Assembly (NCBI RefSeq): GCF_007293315.1
Contig: NZ_VLXZ01000002.1
Span: forward strand, 62,001 to 126,000
DNA: 64,000 bases
Direction: 5' to 3'
Source of the DNA: Alkalicoccobacillus porphyridii
Lineage (GTDB): Bacteria > Bacillota > Bacilli > Bacillales > Bacillaceae_D
This document shows, piece after piece, positions 61,321 to 64,000 of this stretch. A program made the position numbers and the translations under genes. Under the pieces are notes generated by a model. That model saw nothing but the letters and a program-made list of their open reading frames with translations, did no database searches and had not been told where the DNA came from. The stretch's first letter is position 1, and each line of letters begins with the position of its first letter.

Positions 61321-61660
61321 TGTTAGCAAGAAGAATGGGTCTCTCGCCAACGTGTTCATGTCTTTTCCAAGAGGTCCGGGGGGTTACCAAGATGGATGGT
61401 ACTCTTACCAAGCAGTTTCGTGCCTTTACCAAGATGACTGAGGCGTTACCAAGATGTCCCAGGGGTTACCAAGATGGATGCTCCTCTTGCCAAGATGTTT
61501 CGTGCCTTTACCAAGATGTCCTGGGGGTTACCAAAAAGAATTGCTTTCTTACCAAGATGTTTCGTGCCTTTACCAAGATCGATGCTCCTCTTACCAAGGT
61601 GTTTCGTGCCTTTACCAAGATGACTGGGGCGTTACCAAGAAGACTAGCGCCTTCAAGAGG
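61321..61660 (+). repeat. Phased array with TTACCAAGA core, about 16 units
   Basis: The CCAAG-type core begins at 61326, 61347, 61367, 61387, 61408, 61429, 61449, 61469, 61490, 61511, 61531, 61552, 61573, 61594, 61615 and 61635; every step is 20 or 21 bases. The halves between cores fall into a few recurring modules, for example TGTTTCGTGCCT, TGGATGCTCCTC, TGACTGAGGCG and TGTCCCAGGGG, in mixed order. It fills the gap between two convergent genes. The spacing destroys any reading frame. Confidence 0.93.
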
Positions 61661-61687
61661 AACGGATTTTCATCCGTTCCTCTCCAT

Positions 61688-62293
61688 TCACACCTCGCTA
61701 AAACACCCTTCATACTGCATAATCATTCCAATCAATTGATTTGATATTCGAACTGAGATGGTAAAAACCCCCTCCTTATCATCAAATGCTTCCACTACAT
61801 GCACGTTTCCGTACAAGCTTTTAGGTATTGGAATTTCTACTCTCCCCAAAACCAGTCTCTGCCTTCCCGAGCGCACTGACAGGCTACCATCGTTGTTCAC
61901 TTGAAAAAATAAGTCAGAATAAAATAAGCTTGGATCCCCTAAATAGTCACTGACTCTGCTATTCTCCGTATCTATGGTCATTCTTGCAGAGAAATGCCTT
62001 GTTACATTAGGAAAATGAAAGATTCGATTCCAATGGACCTCTTCGCTTCCGTCTGAATGACTCATCACACGATTTACTATTTTAAATGGAATGTCGTCAC
62101 CACTTTCAGGAAAAAGAAAGTTCCACCTTGTAGCTACTATTAAAAATGGATACATCCATTTCTTGCCGGTCCGAATTTTTTTCATGACTCCCTCTGCTTG
62201 GAATTCTCTTTCAAAAGAAAAGTGATACCGCTCCTGAAGCTTTGGGTGTAATTGATTATATGTGTCTCCTAACACCTTTTTATAAATGGACAT
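61688..62293 (-). CDS. DUF4166 domain protein
   Basis: 201 residues. LGDTYNQLHPKLQERYHFS opens the family; GRVEIPIPKSLYGNVHVVEAF and TISVRISNQLIGMIMQYEG close it. The fold is a lipid-binding-like beta barrel; no reaction is established. It follows the DoxX/SRPBCC gene with two bases between, so the two form an operon. Confidence 0.87.
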   Translation of the reverse strand: MSIYKKVLGDTYNQLHPKLQERYHFSFEREFQAEGVMKKIRTGKKWMYPFLIVATRWNFLFPESGDDIPFKIVNRVMSHSDGSEEVHWNRIFHFPNVTRHFSARMTIDTENSRVSDYLGDPSLFYSDLFFQVNNDGSLSVRSGRQRLVLGRVEIPIPKSLYGNVHVVEAFDDKEGVFTISVRISNQLIGMIMQYEGCFSEV

Positions 62294-62295
62294 CG

Positions 62296-63201
62296 CTAAC
62301 CCCTTTGACGCTTACAGCTTTTTGCTGATGGAATATCCTTTGAATGATAAAAACCAATCACCGATAATACCGTTAATGCCAGATTAAATGTGATCGGATT
62401 AAATGGAGCTGATGCTAACTCCGGCATGATAAAAGCGGACGTGATTGTCAGTATAGGAAACCCGATGATCTGAAGCAGAAATAATTGCCTTTTATTACGA
62501 TATAGAAGCCAAATGACCGCTATGAATAGCTCAAATATCCCTAGAATGTTCACAGCTATGATTGCTACTTCACTTGAAGAGCCTAATGCTCTTTGCATCA
62601 TCATGACTTCTTCTGGATGTACGGCTATGAGCTTTGGTACCAGTCCATGATAAAGCCAAATAAAGCAAAAGAAGAACACCATAAGCCAGGTACTAAAAAA
62701 ACGTAGAAACTGAGACGAAGGGGCTTCTCCCCTCTCTAATACCCTTTTTAATACATCAAAGCTAAGTGCTGTAGCCCAGCCAATCATTGGACGAAACCCG
62801 ATCCGGTCAATGAAGCGACCAACTGCCCCGTACCGAACATCATAATCATATTGAGTTAGAAAAAGGGTCTGTTCTTCCTGCTGATGATATTTCCAATAGC
62901 CTCTTCCCTCACGAATTAAGGACCGCATCTGGTCTGTGCCAAAGCGTAATGAAGACGTTTTTGATCCGTCTTTTAAATCATGGGAACCAATGCTTTCACC
63001 CCACCCAGCGATCGTAAGACCCAATCCAATGTTTGTCTGATAAAGGAAGGATTGAGGCTCTCCCTCGCTTTTTGGAAGATAGGTAATCGAGGAAAACCTC
63101 AAATCCCATTCTTGATGCTTTACTGGGTCTTGCGTGGCATGCCATACTTCCTCAAGAGGGGCATAGATCGGTATCTCCACGTATATGGGTTGTTGTTTCA
63201 T
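62296..63201 (-). CDS. SRPBCC domain fused to a DoxX-like membrane domain
   Basis: 301 residues. The first 150 resemble polyketide cyclase/SRPBCC ligand-binding proteins (IYVEIPIYAPLEEVWHATQD); from about 165 four membrane helices of the DoxX-like type follow (FLRFFSTWLMVFFFCFIWLY onward). The fusion suggests a membrane-bound lipid or quinone-like ligand handler. The partner DUF4166 protein is encoded immediately downstream. Confidence 0.85.
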   Translation of the reverse strand: MKQQPIYVEIPIYAPLEEVWHATQDPVKHQEWDLRFSSITYLPKSEGEPQSFLYQTNIGLGLTIAGWGESIGSHDLKDGSKTSSLRFGTDQMRSLIREGRGYWKYHQQEEQTLFLTQYDYDVRYGAVGRFIDRIGFRPMIGWATALSFDVLKRVLERGEAPSSQFLRFFSTWLMVFFFCFIWLYHGLVPKLIAVHPEEVMMMQRALGSSSEVAIIAVNILGIFELFIAVIWLLYRNKRQLFLLQIIGFPILTITSAFIMPELASAPFNPITFNLALTVLSVIGFYHSKDIPSAKSCKRQRG

Positions 63202-63231
63202 TCACTTTAGCCTCCATGTCGTTCTCTTTCG

Positions 63232-63268
63232 TAAGAAAAACCACCGAGCTCGCTTCTCAGTGGTCCTT
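63232..63268 (-). terminator. Terminator between the small membrane gene and the SRPBCC-DoxX gene
   Basis: On the minus strand GACCACTGAGAAGC and GAGCTCGGTGGTTTTTC form a hairpin with a short T-run just after the stop of the small membrane protein gene. Confidence 0.75.
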
Positions 63269-63271
63269 CAA

Positions 63272-63502
63272 TCAAACAGCCTCCATAGTCCTTTTCCCAA
63301 TTTGACTTGATATTAGAAATGCTAAGATTGCAGAGAATAAAGCGAACACAAATGGTGTTGAAACGCCTCCAAACGATACTGCTGTCTGCTCGCCTCCTAC
63401 GATTGAAGGTGCATACATCATTGTTAGTATGTATCCTGATATCCATTGAACAGCTAAATAAAAGATGGAGAAGCTCCCTACAAAAATGATCATTTTTTTC
63501 AT
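63272..63502 (-). CDS. Small two-helix membrane protein
   Basis: 76 residues with two to three hydrophobic segments (MIIFVGSFSIFYLAVQWISGYI, FVFALFSAILAFLIS) and GGEQTAVSFGG between. AGAGGTG is best spaced from the ATG at 63502. No family recognised. It has its own terminator. Confidence 0.72.
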   Translation of the reverse strand: MKKMIIFVGSFSIFYLAVQWISGYILTMMYAPSIVGGEQTAVSFGGVSTPFVFALFSAILAFLISSQIGKRTMEAV

Positions 63503-63551
63503 ATCCATCACCTCTAGTCATTTGTTACGCACGAGGGGACATTAGGTTTCA

Positions 63552-63597
63552 AAAGCTGCAAAAAGCTTGCCAACCCTTGTAGTTGACAAGCTCTGCT
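63552..63597 (-). terminator. Terminator at the right end
   Basis: On the minus strand AGCTTGTCAAC and GTTGGCAAGCT flank TACAAGG and are followed by TTTT, just after the stop of the last gene. Confidence 0.82.
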
Positions 63598-63601
63598 TTT
63601 A

Positions 63602-63982
63602 TTAATACGGGCTAATAAACCCATTAATATACTCTGAGTGATCAAACAGGATATAGGATCCGCCAGCACGAACGACTTCTACTGTAATATCCCTGGCTTC
63701 ATTGAGTGATGGCCCTTCGCCATAAAGTCTATCTAGCGCATCGATGATTGCATCAGCCATCTCGTCGCCCTCTGTCTCCTCGTTCAGGTTTCCATTCATC
63801 ACTTGTTCTGTGAGTAAGAGGTCTAGTTCTCGCTCAATCTCAGCCTGATTAATACCCTGAACATTCACCGTAACCTGGAATGTATCCTCTGCTACAGCTT
63901 TTGAATCAACAATCATATACTCAGATTGGGAATATCCTTGTACATAGGCTTCAGTAAGCTCTAACACTTTTTCATCTGACAT
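63602..63982 (-). CDS. Protein of unknown function, probably C-terminal part
   Basis: 126 codons from the ATG at 63982, but the frame stays open to the window edge. GGGAGAG six bases before the ATG could be a ribosome binding site. Against that, the sequence (YVQGYSQSEYMIVDSKAVAE, EIERELDLLLTEQVMNGNLN, ITVEVVRAGGSYILFDHSEY) looks like the helical-plus-strand end of a longer lipoprotein such as the DUF5105 type. Which is right cannot be told without the next bases. Confidence 0.6.
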   Translation of the reverse strand: MSDEKVLELTEAYVQGYSQSEYMIVDSKAVAEDTFQVTVNVQGINQAEIERELDLLLTEQVMNGNLNEETEGDEMADAIIDALDRLYGEGPSLNEARDITVEVVRAGGSYILFDHSEYINGFISPY

Positions 63983-64000
63983 ACCAAGCTCTCCCGTTCC

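Noticed and set aside
61321-61660. The phased arrays as CRISPR
   Set aside because: Cores are only 5-9 bases with 11-13 variable bases, far below CRISPR repeat and spacer lengths; variable parts recur, and no cas gene is nearby.
61320-61744. Open frames running through the 61 kb array as a repeat protein
   Set aside because: Unit steps alternate between 20 and 21 bases, so the frame shifts from unit to unit; there is no ribosome binding site and no consistent peptide repeat.

Overview
The window looks like a chromosomal segment of a low-GC Firmicute of the family Bacillaceae, probably an alkaliphilic or salt-tolerant Bacillus relative. Supporting signs are strong GGAGG-type ribosome binding sites, an S-box (SAM) riboswitch in front of metNIQ, CcpA-type cre sites, Zur- and PerR-like boxes, a SigL-type sigma-54, HelD, DedA, YhgE/Pip, GlsB and VanZ family proteins, and a very acidic secreted subtilase. 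I see no rRNA, tRNA, phage module, CRISPR array or intact insertion sequence. The species assignment is inference.

Layout. 1-4.5 kb: a ykkC-type riboswitch controlling codBA (codA runs off the left edge), a sugar-kinase/sugar-dehydrogenase pair with a cre site, and an acetyltransferase. 4.6-9.6 kb: small proteins, an arylamine N-acetyltransferase and the SAM-riboswitch-controlled methionine transporter metNIQ. 9.6-17.5 kb: a SEC-C protein, small secreted or membrane proteins, an operon of two methyltransferase-like proteins and a hydrolase, and repeat-rich gaps. 17.5-29 kb: a VanZ protein, an MFS exporter with a 47-codon follower, a GAF-type two-component system, an FtsX-type ABC transporter, helD, a class D sortase and a DedA protein. 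29-36.8 kb: an Rrf2-YhgE operon, Dps, an M20 dipeptidase and an ArsR-SRPBCC pair. 37-43 kb: a 1434-residue subtilase and an AlkC-like DNA repair protein. 43-49.3 kb: a complete TRAP transporter catabolic cluster (GntR, DctPQM, Zn-alcohol dehydrogenase, divergent Ldh-family oxidoreductase). 49.9-57.4 kb: a cell-wall amidase, a Zur-boxed zinc-binding protein, sigma-54, an exporter, a small membrane gene with no ordinary start codon and an orphan sugar-binding lipoprotein. 57.9-64 kb: two YIP1 proteins, a truncated sugar permease, a methyltransferase and a lipid/polyketide-binding-like pair.

The most unusual content is in the gaps between genes. (1) Helically phased arrays: at 41.5-41.9 kb, 61.3-61.65 kb and 17.0-17.2 kb (with a weaker neighbour at 16.9 kb) a 5-9 base core recurs, mostly every 20 or 21 bases (mean about 20.6, two DNA turns), with variable sequence between. 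Two arrays share the core TTACCAAG/CTTGGTAA, the third uses TGCGCGAAA. In the 61 kb array the variable halves come from a small set of modules in shuffled order. (2) A dispersed element of about 180 bases (here called B; 4 copies plus fragments) shows compensatory base changes in three stems, so it folds. (3) A second dispersed element of about 180 bases (A; 6 copies) is interrupted by B at the same point in at least two places. I do not recognise the phased arrays as a described class.
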